Part shown: positions 1 through 7,621 of the stretch, one piece after another
Layout of the letters: every line of letters begins with the position of its first letter
How positions within the stretch are numbered: the first letter of the stretch is position 1
From: Gammaproteobacteria bacterium
Lineage (GTDB): Bacteria; Pseudomonadota; Gammaproteobacteria; Steroidobacterales; Steroidobacteraceae
Assembly (NCBI GenBank): GCA_028293775.1
Contig: JAQGOD010000086.1
Coordinates: 1-11,453 of the forward strand
Direction: 5' to 3'
Length of the DNA: 11,453 bases
Made by a program: the position numbers and the translations under genes
Notes under the pieces: generated by a model
The model's database searches: none
What the model was told of the DNA's origin: nothing
The model's input: the letters and a program-made list of their open reading frames with translations, nothing else

Positions 1-912
1 GATGGCGAAACCGACTCGAGCGTAGCGACCCTGCCTCGGCCGCAACTTGGCAAGAGGCACGGCGACCAAGGTCAGCACCAACGCCATCAACGGTGTCGAT
101 GCCCTGGCTTGCAGCTGCGCGATGTCAGCCGGGTCGCTCGACCCCAGCAGCTCCCGAGTCGGCTTTGTATCCGGATCCAGAGGACCGCGAACATCCTCCG
201 GTGTTTGGATGGGAATACCGTGTTCGCGGAATTCGATGACGCGAAAATCGTCCTTACCGGGAACGCCTTCGTAACGGCGTCCATTGAAGAGGGTCACCAA
301 ATGCATTCCGCCTGAACTGACCTTCGTGTAGGTTGCCGTTTCCGACAGGGCGAGCTCGATTCTCCCCGCCGACTCGCGCTGCACGAAGACATTGTGCAGC
401 ACGCCTTCCTGGTCGACTCGTTCGGCGTAAAACACCGCATCCCCACCGCTAAATGCACGGAATTTGCCGGCATCCAGCTGGCCGAATTGGGCCTCTTTGA
501 TCGCTGACTGGCGCAGCAGTTGCACCTGACCATCGGCGCGTGGAACCTGCACAAAGGACAGCCAGGCCAATCCGACCGCGATGACGGCCGCGAAGCAGAA
601 CAGAGGCACCAGCAGACGCGAGGGGCCGAAGCCGCAGGCCTGCAGCGCGGCCATTTCGCTGTCGTGGTACATGCGGCCCAGGGTCAAGACCACGGCGAGC
701 AACAAGCCGACCGGCACGATAACCGAGAGATTCATGATTGCGCCGAGGGCAATCAAGTCGAACACCACGCCCCTGCCGTACTGATTGTCGGCGGCCTGGC
801 CGAGAACCCTCGAAAGTTGATTCGATACCAGGATTGCCACCAAGACACCGGTCACGGCGAGCCAAGTCTGCACCACTTCGCGCAACACGTATCGTTGGAC
901 GGTCCATTTCAT
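1..912 (-). CDS. lptF: LPS export ABC transporter permease LptF (3'-truncated by window edge)
   Basis: Inner-membrane permease subunit that, with LptG and the ATPase LptB, extracts lipopolysaccharide from the inner membrane and passes it to LptC/LptA. I translated the minus strand from the ATG at 912-910 to base 1 and found 304 uninterrupted codons starting MKWTVQRYVLREVVQTW. The family is usually about 360 residues, so roughly the last two membrane helices are missing. Visible parts: a first membrane helix around residues 15-35, a second around 50-78, the coupling-helix motif DSEMAALQACG at 84-94 that contacts LptB, a third helix around 100-120, a periplasmic jelly-roll-like region around 125-265, and the next helix (STPLMALVLTLVAVPLAKL) from about 272. 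It is divergent from pepA, as in many gammaproteobacteria, and lptG would be expected beyond base 1. There is only a weak GAG-type ribosome site before the ATG. No frameshift is seen. Confidence 0.95.
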   Translation of the reverse strand, partial: MKWTVQRYVLREVVQTWLAVTGVLVAILVSNQLSRVLGQAADNQYGRGVVFDLIALGAIMNLSVIVPVGLLLAVVLTLGRMYHDSEMAALQACGFGPSRLLVPLFCFAAVIAVGLAWLSFVQVPRADGQVQLLRQSAIKEAQFGQLDAGKFRAFSGGDAVFYAERVDQEGVLHNVFVQRESAGRIELALSETATYTKVSSGGMHLVTLFNGRRYEGVPGKDDFRVIEFREHGIPIQTPEDVRGPLDPDTKPTRELLGSSDPADIAQLQARASTPLMALVLTLVAVPLAKLRPRQGRYARVGFAI

Positions 913-999
913 GGTCTCAGCTTAGAGCCTTCTTAATAATCTAGTAAACTATTTGCTTACCCTTAAGCCCACGATTTGGATAAAACGGAGTTAGTAGAT
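913..999. promoter_or_regulatory. Divergent lptF / pepA intergenic promoter region
   Basis: This 87-base, AT-rich gap is the only space between two divergent genes, so promoters for both should lie here or just inside lptF. No strong sigma-70 match is visible. For lptF (minus strand), TTAAGG at 967-962 and TAGATT at 944-939, 17 bases apart, is a moderate candidate. For pepA (plus strand), TAAACT at 945-950 is a possible -10, with a poor -35 at 922-927. Boxes on the two strands would overlap, so the genes may compete for polymerase. The region itself is certain; the individual boxes are guesses. Confidence 0.45.
987..990 (+). promoter_or_regulatory. Ribosome binding site that decides the pepA start
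   Basis: GGAG lies 9 bases before the ATG at 1000. This is normal spacing and supports that ATG over the in-frame TTG at 976, which lies upstream of this site. Confidence 0.7.
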
Positions 1000-2496
1000 A
1001 TGGAATTCATGGCGACTGTTGATGCGAAGGCGCGCGGCGCGGCGGGCTGCGCGGTGATCGGCCTGTATGAGAATGGCGAGTTAGGGCTTGCGGCCCGGCA
1101 AGTCGATAAGCAGCTGGACGGATTGCTGACAAATCTTCACGGAAGCGGCGACTTCGCCGCCAAGCTCGGTGATACGCTCATGTTGCCGTTACCGGCGGGG
1201 GCTGCCGCCTCGCGCTTGTTGCTGATTGGCCTGGGGCCGCGCGCCGGCTTCGCCCGCAAGCAGTACCGAAAGGCTTTGCAGTCCGCGGCTCAAGCGCTGA
1301 GCAAGACCGGCGCGGGCGATGCGGTTGTGTACCTGGCGATGGAACCGGTACCCGAACTCGACATGCAATATCGCGCGCGAATCGTTGCCGAAGTATTTTC
1401 ATCGCACGCGTACAAGGTTCCCGATCTGAAGACCTCGCCCAAGCCTAAGGCGCGGCCCTTGGCGACGATCAACGTTGCGACCGCGGACGCTCGCGCCGCC
1501 AAGGCGGCCTCGGAAGGTTTGCGCATCGGGGCAGCGATTGGCCAAGGTATGGCCTGGGCGCGCGACCTTGCGAACCTGCCGCCGAATGTCTGTACGCCGA
1601 CTTATATGGGAACTCGCGCACTGCAACTGGCCAAGGAATTCCCGAGCATCAAAACCAAGATTTTGGATGAAGCCGGCATCAAGGCGCTGAAAATGGGCGC
1701 TTTCCTGGCGGTCAGTCAAGGATCTGCCGAACCAGCCCGCCTCATCGTATGCGAGTATCGGGGCGGCAAAAAGAATGCGGCCCCCATTTGCCTGGTCGGC
1801 AAGGGCATTACCTTCGATTCCGGCGGCATTTCGCTCAAGGAGCCGCCCGCCATGGATGAGATGAAGTTCGATATGAGCGGCGGCGCCGCCGTTCTGGGCG
1901 CGTTGCGGGCAATCGCCGAACTTAAACTGCCCATCAATGTGGTGGCCATCGTCGCAGCCGCCGAGAACATGCCAAGCGGCACGGCGGTCAAACCCGCAGA
2001 TATCGTCACGACCATGTCAGGACAGACGGTGGAGATTCTCAATACGGACGCCGAAGGCCGATTGGTCCTGTGCGATGCCATCACCTACAGCCGGCGCTAC
2101 AAGCCTGCGGCCGTGGTTGACGTGGCTACCTTGACCGGTGCCTGTATTGTGGCACTCGGCAACCATGTCAGCGGCCTGATGAGCAACACGCCCGCTTTGG
2201 CCCAGGAACTCGAGTCCGCCGGCATGCGCGCGGATGATCGCGCCTGGCGCTTGCCCATCGGCGAGGATTACGTCGAGCAGCTCAAGAGCAACTTCGCCGA
2301 TATCGCCAATGTGGGCGGACGGGAGGGCGGCGCCTGCACCGCCGCCTCGTTCCTCGGTAAGTTCGCCAAGGATCTGGCCTGGGCACATCTCGATGTGGCC
2401 GGCACAGCCTGGCTGAGCGGTGCTCAAAAGGGAAGCACCGGGCGCCCGGTACCTTTGCTGGTCGACTTTCTAATCCATCGCACCAAGGCGTCATGA
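1000..2496 (+). CDS. pepA: Leucyl aminopeptidase PepA (M17 family)
   Basis: Cytosolic two-metal aminopeptidase that removes N-terminal residues, preferably leucine, from peptides. In E. coli the same protein also binds DNA in Xer recombination at cer and in carAB repression. The predicted protein is 498 residues, against 503 in E. coli PepA. The N-terminal macro-like domain covers roughly residues 1-160 and the C-terminal catalytic domain the rest. All active-site residues are visible: K268 and D273 in GKGITFDSGG, K280 in SLKEPP, D291 in KFDMSGG, and D350, E352 and R354 in the signature NTDAEGRL. They sit two positions before their E. coli equivalents. The ATG at 1000 was chosen because it has a well-placed GGAG and gives an MEF start like E. 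coli; an in-frame TTG at 976 would add 8 residues and an ATG at 1009 would remove 3. The stop overlaps the holC start by 4 bases. Nothing is unusual. Confidence 0.97.
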   Translation: MEFMATVDAKARGAAGCAVIGLYENGELGLAARQVDKQLDGLLTNLHGSGDFAAKLGDTLMLPLPAGAAASRLLLIGLGPRAGFARKQYRKALQSAAQALSKTGAGDAVVYLAMEPVPELDMQYRARIVAEVFSSHAYKVPDLKTSPKPKARPLATINVATADARAAKAASEGLRIGAAIGQGMAWARDLANLPPNVCTPTYMGTRALQLAKEFPSIKTKILDEAGIKALKMGAFLAVSQGSAEPARLIVCEYRGGKKNAAPICLVGKGITFDSGGISLKEPPAMDEMKFDMSGGAAVLGALRAIAELKLPINVVAIVAAAENMPSGTAVKPADIVTTMSGQTVEILNTDAEGRLVLCDAITYSRRYKPAAVVDVATLTGACIVALGNHVSGLMSNTPALAQELESAGMRADDRAWRLPIGEDYVEQLKSNFADIANVGGREGGACTAASFLGKFAKDLAWAHLDVAGTAWLSGAQKGSTGRPVPLLVDFLIHRTKAS

Positions 2497-2945
2497 CCGG
2501 ACGCGTCGACTTCTATGTCCTCAAAAGCGCGGCCACCCAACAACGCCTGGCATTCGCGTGCCGTCTTACTGAAAAGGCCTATCTTCGCGATCTCAAGGTC
2601 GTGATCGTCAATGACACGCTGGCCGATGCGCAGGCGCTGGACGAATTGCTTTGGACCTTCAACGAGCGGTCGTTCGTACCCCATAAGGTTTGCTTGGATG
2701 AAGGGTCGATGGACTCCTCGACCCCGGTTCACTTGACTGTGGAGCCCAGCGCGATATCTTCCGCAGACCTGCTCGTCAACTTGAGTCCCCGGCTTCCCGC
2801 CAACCTGCAGCGCTACCCACGCATCGCCGAAATCATCGATGCCGATGAGGAGCGCCGTCGCTTAGGCCGCGAGCGCTTCAAAGCGTACCGGGACCAGAAG
2901 TTTGCTTTGGAGACGCATCAGATTGACGAAGCTGCAGATGTTTGA
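2493..2945 (+). CDS. holC: DNA polymerase III chi subunit HolC
   Basis: The chi subunit joins psi (HolD) in the clamp-loader complex and links DNA polymerase III to single-stranded DNA-binding protein. The protein is 150 residues (E. coli 147). Family features are the start VDFYVLKS, the central [19 protein letters not shown] (E. coli has a matching LDEALW...ESFVPH segment), a hydrophobic stretch [10 protein letters not shown], and the C-terminal [19 protein letters not shown], like the E. coli RERYKAYR tail. The start ATG overlaps the pepA stop in an ATGA arrangement with only AAGG at 2485-2488 before it, so translation probably depends on coupling to pepA. Its place between pepA and valS is the standard gammaproteobacterial order. 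The family diverges quickly, so the call rests on motif plus context, which agree well. Confidence 0.93.
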   Translation: MTGRVDFYVLKSAATQQRLAFACRLTEKAYLRDLKVVIVNDTLADAQALDELLWTFNERSFVPHKVCLDEGSMDSSTPVHLTVEPSAISSADLLVNLSPRLPANLQRYPRIAEIIDADEERRRLGRERFKAYRDQKFALETHQIDEAADV

Positions 2946-2959
2946 CGCCCTTAAATCCC

Positions 2960-5728
2960 ATGGATAAAGCCTACTCCCCTGCTGATATCGAATCGCGCAT
3001 CTATGCGGCCTGGGAAGCGCGCGGGTATTTCGCACCCAGCGGCAAAGGGCCTCCCTACTCCATCGTGATCCCCCCGCCGAACGTCACGGGCACGCTGCAC
3101 ATGGGGCACGCTTTCCAAGACACCATCATGGATGCGCTCATTCGCTTTCATCGCATGCGAGGCTTCGACACGCTGTGGCAGCCCGGTACGGATCATGCCG
3201 GCATCGCGACACAAATGGTGGTTGAGCGGCAACTGAATGCCGCGGGCGAAAGCCGCGTGGGCTTGGGCCGCGAGGCATTCGAGGCGCGCGTGTGGCAGTG
3301 GAAAGAAACCTCAGGCGGTATGATCGCGAAGCAAATGCGCCGCCTGGGCGCATCGGTCGACTGGCAGCGCGAGGTATTCACTTTGGATCCCGCGCTGTCG
3401 CGGACGGTCACTGAAGTGTTCGTGCGGCTGTACGAAGAAGGGTTGATCTATCGCGGCAAGCGGCTGGTGAATTGGGACCCGGTGCTCAAGACCGCGCTCT
3501 CCGATTTGGAGGTGGTCGCGGAGGAAGAATCGGGTCACCTGTGGCATTTGCGCTATCCCTTGTGTGATGGTCCTGGATATCTCGTGGTTGCCACCACGAG
3601 GCCGGAGACCATGCTCGGCGATGCGGCGGTCGCTGTGCATCCCGAGGATGAACGCTACCGGCATTTGATCGGCCGCAAGGTTCGGTTGCCCTTGGCGGAC
3701 CGGGAATTGCCCATCATCGGCGATGCCTATGTGGACCCGGCATTCGGCAGCGGCTGCGTGAAAATCACGCCGGCCCATGATTTCAATGATTACGAGGTCG
3801 GCCAACGCCACAACTTGCCGTTGATCAGCATCATGACGCTCGATGCCACGTTGAATGACAGTGTTCCGCTTGGCTTGAGAGGTCTCGATCGTTTTGTCGC
3901 CCGGCAAAAAATCATCGCCGACCTTGATGCGATGGGACTCATCGAGCGGATCGAGCCGCACAAGCTTACCGTTCCGCGAGGCGATCGCAGCAACGCGGTT
4001 CTGGAGCCGCTGCTGACCGACCAATGGTTCGTCGACATCAAGCCTTTGGCGGCGCCCGCCATTCGCGCCGTCGAAGAAGGCCAGGTGCGTTTCGTGCCCG
4101 ACACGTGGTCCGGCGTGTACTACGAATGGATGCATAAAATCAGGGACTGGTGCATCAGCAGGCAACTGTGGTGGGGACACCGAATACCGGCTTGGTACGA
4201 TCCCGGCGGGCGCTGGTACGTGGCTCGCAGCGAGGCGGAGGCACGCAGCGCGCATGGGCTCGACCCGTCCACGCCGTTGCGTCAGGACGACGATGTATTG
4301 GACACGTGGTTCTCCTCCGCGCTATGGCCCTTCTCGACACAGGGCTGGCCGGAAAAAACCCCGGCCTTCCAGACTTACTACCCCACTGCCGTTTTGGTCA
4401 CCGGATTCGACATCATCTTCTTCTGGGTCGCCAGAATGATCATGATGGGCCTGAAATTTACCGATGATGTGCCCTTTCGTACGGTGTACATCCACGGCTT
4501 GATTCGAGATCAAGACGGCCAGAAGATGTCCAAGTCGAAAGGCAACGTCATCGACCCGCTCGATATCGTCGATGGCATTTCGTTGGATGCCCTGCTTGCC
4601 AAGCGCACCAGCGGGCTGATGCAACCGCAAATGAAATCGAGCATCGACAAGGCGACTCGCAAGCAATTTCCGGAGGGCATCGCCGCTTACGGCACCGATG
4701 CGTTGCGTTTGTGCTTTGCGCGCCTTGCCACCCAGAGCCGTGACCTGCGCTTCGATATGACGAAGGTCGAGGAATACAGAAACTTTTGCAACAAGCTATG
4801 GAACGCGGCGCGGTTCGTGTTGATGAACGTCGAGGGCCAGGACCTCAATGCCGACGGGGCCGAATACAGTTTGGCCGATCGCTGGATTCGCGCGCGGCTC
4901 GCGGCCATGCTGGCGCGCATTGAAGCCGGTTTTGCCGAATATCGGCTCGACAATGTCGCCAACGCGCTGTACGAGTTTACTTGGCACGAATTCTGCGATT
5001 GGTATCTGGAACTCTCCAAGGCGGTGCTGCAGTCCGAGACGGCTGTGCCCGCGGCAAAACGCGGCACGCGCTACACGCTGATTCATACGCTCGAGACCTT
5101 GTTGCGCGCCCTGCACCCGCTCGCTCCTTTCATATCGGAGGAGATCTGGCAGCGGGTGCGCGTCAGCGCCGGCGTGGCGGGCGAGACCATCATGCGTGCG
5201 CCGTTCCCGACGGCAACAGCCGCCCCGGCCGATGTGCAGGCCGAACCGGAAATGCGCTGGGTGATGGATTTCATTTTAGGAGTGCGCCAGATCCGCGGCG
5301 AAATGGATATCGCACCGAGCCGAAAGCTCCCGGTCCTCTTGCACAGCGCGGGCGCAAGGGACCTCGAGTATCTCGGACGCAATCTGCATTATTTGATGCG
5401 CCTCGCCGGCATCGAGGCTGCGCGCGTGCTCGCCGCAGGCGAAGCGGCGCCCATTTCCGCGGTCGCCTTGCTGGGACAGTTGGAAATTTTGGTGCCGATG
5501 AAGGGCCTGATCGACCCCACCGCGGAACTTGAGCGCCTGGCCAAGCGCTTGCGAAAAGCGGAAATCGATTTCAGCAAGCTCGAGGCCAAGCTAAGCAACA
5601 GCCAATTCGCAAAGAACGCGCCGCCCGATATCGTGGCGAAGGACCAGCAGCGGCTTGAGGAGTTGCGCACGGAAATCGGTCAGTTATCAGCCCAAACTGC
5701 GCGGGTGACCAAGCTCAAAGACCAATGA
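2960..5728 (+). CDS. valS: Valyl-tRNA synthetase ValS
   Basis: Class I aminoacyl-tRNA synthetase that charges tRNA(Val) with valine in the cytosol and edits mischarged threonine. The protein is 922 residues (E. coli 951). Domains in order: catalytic Rossmann fold with [13 protein letters not shown] (the HIGH-type motif, residues 47-50), the inserted CP1 editing domain around 190-330 with [10 protein letters not shown] at 212-221, the KMSKS loop exactly at 522-526, the anticodon-binding helical domain ([15 protein letters not shown] onward), and a C-terminal coiled-coil arm of roughly 60-70 residues from [16 protein letters not shown]. The ATG at 2960 gives [19 protein letters not shown], which aligns with the E. 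coli start MEKTYNPQDIEQ; an in-frame TTG at 2942 overlapping the holC stop would add 6 residues. There is no clear ribosome site before either, which suggests coupling from holC, 14 bases upstream. The stop overlaps the next start. Confidence 0.98.
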   Translation: MDKAYSPADIESRIYAAWEARGYFAPSGKGPPYSIVIPPPNVTGTLHMGHAFQDTIMDALIRFHRMRGFDTLWQPGTDHAGIATQMVVERQLNAAGESRVGLGREAFEARVWQWKETSGGMIAKQMRRLGASVDWQREVFTLDPALSRTVTEVFVRLYEEGLIYRGKRLVNWDPVLKTALSDLEVVAEEESGHLWHLRYPLCDGPGYLVVATTRPETMLGDAAVAVHPEDERYRHLIGRKVRLPLADRELPIIGDAYVDPAFGSGCVKITPAHDFNDYEVGQRHNLPLISIMTLDATLNDSVPLGLRGLDRFVARQKIIADLDAMGLIERIEPHKLTVPRGDRSNAVLEPLLTDQWFVDIKPLAAPAIRAVEEGQVRFVPDTWSGVYYEWMHKIRDWCISRQLWWGHRIPAWYDPGGRWYVARSEAEARSAHGLDPSTPLRQDDDVLDTWFSSALWPFSTQGWPEKTPAFQTYYPTAVLVTGFDIIFFWVARMIMMGLKFTDDVPFRTVYIHGLIRDQDGQKMSKSKGNVIDPLDIVDGISLDALLAKRTSGLMQPQMKSSIDKATRKQFPEGIAAYGTDALRLCFARLATQSRDLRFDMTKVEEYRNFCNKLWNAARFVLMNVEGQDLNADGAEYSLADRWIRARLAAMLARIEAGFAEYRLDNVANALYEFTWHEFCDWYLELSKAVLQSETAVPAAKRGTRYTLIHTLETLLRALHPLAPFISEEIWQRVRVSAGVAGETIMRAPFPTATAAPADVQAEPEMRWVMDFILGVRQIRGEMDIAPSRKLPVLLHSAGARDLEYLGRNLHYLMRLAGIEAARVLAAGEAAPISAVALLGQLEILVPMKGLIDPTAELERLAKRLRKAEIDFSKLEAKLSNSQFAKNAPPDIVAKDQQRLEELRTEIGQLSAQTARVTKLKDQ

Positions 5729-6636
5729 ACGCCGGGCATGCGCAGATCGAGGCGATTCTTGCCCAACTGAACCGGGTGATCCTAGGCAAGGATGCGCAGA
5801 TACGGCTGTGTTTGGCATGCCTGTTGGCGCGCGGACATCTGCTGATCGAGGATATTCCGGGCGTCGGCAAAACGACCTTGGCTCATGGCATCGCCAAGAC
5901 GTTGGGCTTGTCCTTCCAGCGCGTGCAGTTCACCAGCGATCTTCTGCCCGCCGACGTGCTCGGCGTGTCGATCTTCGACCGCGAGACGGGCAAGTTCCGG
6001 TTTCAGCGCGGACCGATCTTCGCGCAGCTGGTGCTTGCCGATGAGATCAATCGCGCCTCGCCGAAGGCGCAAAGCGCATTGCTCGAAGCGATGGAAGAGC
6101 ATCAAGTCACGCTCGACGGCCAGTCGATGGCGCTGCCCGAACCGTTCTTCGTCATCGCCACCCAAAACCCGCAAGATCAGGTCGGCACTTTTCCGCTGCC
6201 CGAATCGCAATTGGATCGATTTTTAATGCGCGTCCACCTAGGGTATCCCGCCGCCGCGGCGGAGCGCGAGCTACTGAGCGGCATCGATCGGCGCGAGCTC
6301 GTCAAAACGCTGCAAACTATCTTGACGGCGGAGAGCCTGCGCCAGCTGCAGGAGAGCGTGCTGCAGATTCACGTCTCCCCAGCGCTGCTTGATTACGTTC
6401 AGGCGCTGGTGGCGCATACGCGGCGCGCTCCGGGCACCAACGCAGGCCTCTCGCCGCGGGCGGCTATAGGACTGCTCCGGGCCGCACGAGCGTGGGCATT
6501 GATTTGCGGACGCAGCGCCGTCATTCCGGAACATGTGCAGGCGATATTTCCGGCCGTGGTTGAACATCGCGTTCGCCAGCGCGGCAGCGATGAGGCTGCG
6601 GCGTCTCGACTCCTCGAGGCCGTGCCGGTCCCTTAA
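5725..6636 (+). CDS. MoxR-family AAA+ ATPase of the TgpA module
   Basis: A cytosolic ATPase of the MoxR branch of AAA+ proteins, generally thought to act as a chaperone-like remodeller for partner proteins encoded beside it. The protein is 303 residues, normal for the family. Visible motifs: Walker A IPGVGKTT at residues 44-51 (K49), Walker B LVLADE at 102-107 followed by [18 protein letters not shown], sensor 1 in [10 protein letters not shown] (N148), the SQLDRF segment at 161-166, and the sensor-2 region around [16 protein letters not shown], ahead of a small helical lid. The ATG overlaps the valS stop (ATGA) and there is no obvious Shine-Dalgarno sequence, so it is probably translated by coupling. 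The DUF58 and transglutaminase genes that follow identify it as the MoxR of a MoxR-DUF58-TgpA set, the order of P. aeruginosa PA2875-PA2873. Its client is not known from sequence. Confidence 0.93.
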   Translation: MNAGHAQIEAILAQLNRVILGKDAQIRLCLACLLARGHLLIEDIPGVGKTTLAHGIAKTLGLSFQRVQFTSDLLPADVLGVSIFDRETGKFRFQRGPIFAQLVLADEINRASPKAQSALLEAMEEHQVTLDGQSMALPEPFFVIATQNPQDQVGTFPLPESQLDRFLMRVHLGYPAAAAERELLSGIDRRELVKTLQTILTAESLRQLQESVLQIHVSPALLDYVQALVAHTRRAPGTNAGLSPRAAIGLLRAARAWALICGRSAVIPEHVQAIFPAVVEHRVRQRGSDEAAASRLLEAVPVP

Positions 6637-6640
6637 ATCT

Positions 6641-6645
6641 AAAGG
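6641..6645 (+). promoter_or_regulatory. Probable ribosome binding site for the DUF58 gene
   Basis: AAAGG lies just after the moxR stop and 10 bases before an in-frame TTG at 6656. It is the best ribosome site in the region and supports a TTG start. Confidence 0.45.
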
Positions 6646-6655
6646 CTCCAAATCC

Positions 6656-7621
6656 TTGAGCACTTTGCGCCAGGCAGCGATCAAGCTGTTGAAAGCCCGC
6701 GTCATCCGCCGCCACGGGCGCGACAGCTTGCCGATCAGCATACATCGGCGCCGGATATACATCCTTCCGACGCGTTTCGGCGTGATGTTGGGGATCATCC
6801 TCGCCGCCATGCTGATCGCAGGGCTCAATTACAACAGCAACCTCGCTCTGGCTTTTGCATTCTTGATGGTCAGCATGGCACTGGTCACCATGCATCATTG
6901 CAATCGCAACCTGTTGCGCCTCTCCGTGGACGCGACCACGGAAGTCGACGCGCTGGCAGGACGCGAAGCGAAGTTCGAGTTCGAACTGCGCAATGGCTCC
7001 AATGTGGATCGACGGGACATCGAAGTGCGCTGCCACTCGGGCGCAAGTATGGGCAGCGTGGCGGCCGGAGAAAGGGAATCGATTGAAGTCACTGTGCCGA
7101 TAGCGCAGCGCGGTGTAACGCGCGTGAATCAGTTCGAGCTGCGTACGCGGTATCCCTTCGGATGGTTCTATTCCTGGACCTATGTGCAGGGGTCGATCAC
7201 CATTTACGCAGCGCCCGCTCCGGCCGGCAACCGAACTCTGCCCTCGGCCGCCGCCAGCGGCAACGGCGCCTACGCCGAGGTACGCGGCGATGAGGATTTC
7301 TCCGGCTTGCGCGCTTACGAGCCTGGGATTGCCCTGAAACACATGGCGTGGAAAGTGCTGGCACGGGGCGGCGAGGCGGCGGTGCGCAGTTATTCGGGTT
7401 TGGCCTCGAAACCGGAGTGGTTGGATTTTGGCGCGCTCGAAGGATTGGATGTGGAGGCCCGCCTTTCTCAGCTCTGCCTGTGGGTGCTGGAAAGCGATGC
7501 GGCGCAAAGACCCTACGGTCTGCGCATGCCCGGCAAGGAAATCGCTCCCTCCGGGGGAGCCGCTCACCGGTTCGCATGCTTGAGGGCACTGGCTACCTTC
7601 GGGCTGACCGGCTCCCCATGA
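6656..7621 (+). CDS. DUF58 domain membrane protein of the MoxR-TgpA module
   Basis: An inner-membrane protein with a cytosolic DUF58 domain; its biochemical role is unknown, and it is usually encoded beside MoxR and often a transglutaminase. With the preferred TTG start it has 321 residues. A basic N-terminus precedes RRIYILPTRFG, then two membrane helices at about 41-57 and 62-80 (GVMLGIILAAMLIAGLN and ALAFAFLMVSMALVTM) and a beta-rich segment. The DUF58 core follows, with EDFSGLRAYEPGIALKHMAWKVLARGGE, matching the family's Y..G..L..iaWk..AR pattern, although the usual acidic residue after the Gly is replaced by Ile. The C-terminus YGLRMPGKEIAP...LRALATFG is typical. An upstream ATG at 6590 would give 343 residues but overlap moxR by 47 bases; one at 6533 overlaps by 104 bases and is unlikely. 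The TTG at 6656 leaves a 19-base gap and has an AAAGG site. The stop overlaps the tgpA ATG by 4 bases. Confidence 0.85.
   Translation: MSTLRQAAIKLLKARVIRRHGRDSLPISIHRRRIYILPTRFGVMLGIILAAMLIAGLNYNSNLALAFAFLMVSMALVTMHHCNRNLLRLSVDATTEVDALAGREAKFEFELRNGSNVDRRDIEVRCHSGASMGSVAAGERESIEVTVPIAQRGVTRVNQFELRTRYPFGWFYSWTYVQGSITIYAAPAPAGNRTLPSAAASGNGAYAEVRGDEDFSGLRAYEPGIALKHMAWKVLARGGEAAVRSYSGLASKPEWLDFGALEGLDVEARLSQLCLWVLESDAAQRPYGLRMPGKEIAPSGGAAHRFACLRALATFGLTGSP

Noticed and set aside
449..936. Open frames on both strands overlapping the start of lptF (minus 449-907, plus 520-936)
   Set aside because: The lptF frame from 912 is continuous through this region and gives a recognisable protein. The others are rich in Arg, Gly, His and Gln without motifs.
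976..999. TTG at 976 as the pepA start
   Set aside because: It lies upstream of the good GGAG site, which is placed correctly for the ATG at 1000, and the ATG gives the family-like N-terminus.
2942..2959. TTG at 2942 as the valS start, overlapping the holC stop
   Set aside because: The overlap is tempting for coupling, but the extra six residues have no match to the E. coli start, whereas [11 protein letters not shown] from 2960 does.
3311..4255. A 314-codon minus-strand open frame opposite valS
   Set aside because: It lies wholly inside the catalytic and editing regions of valS, with shadow-type composition and no motif.
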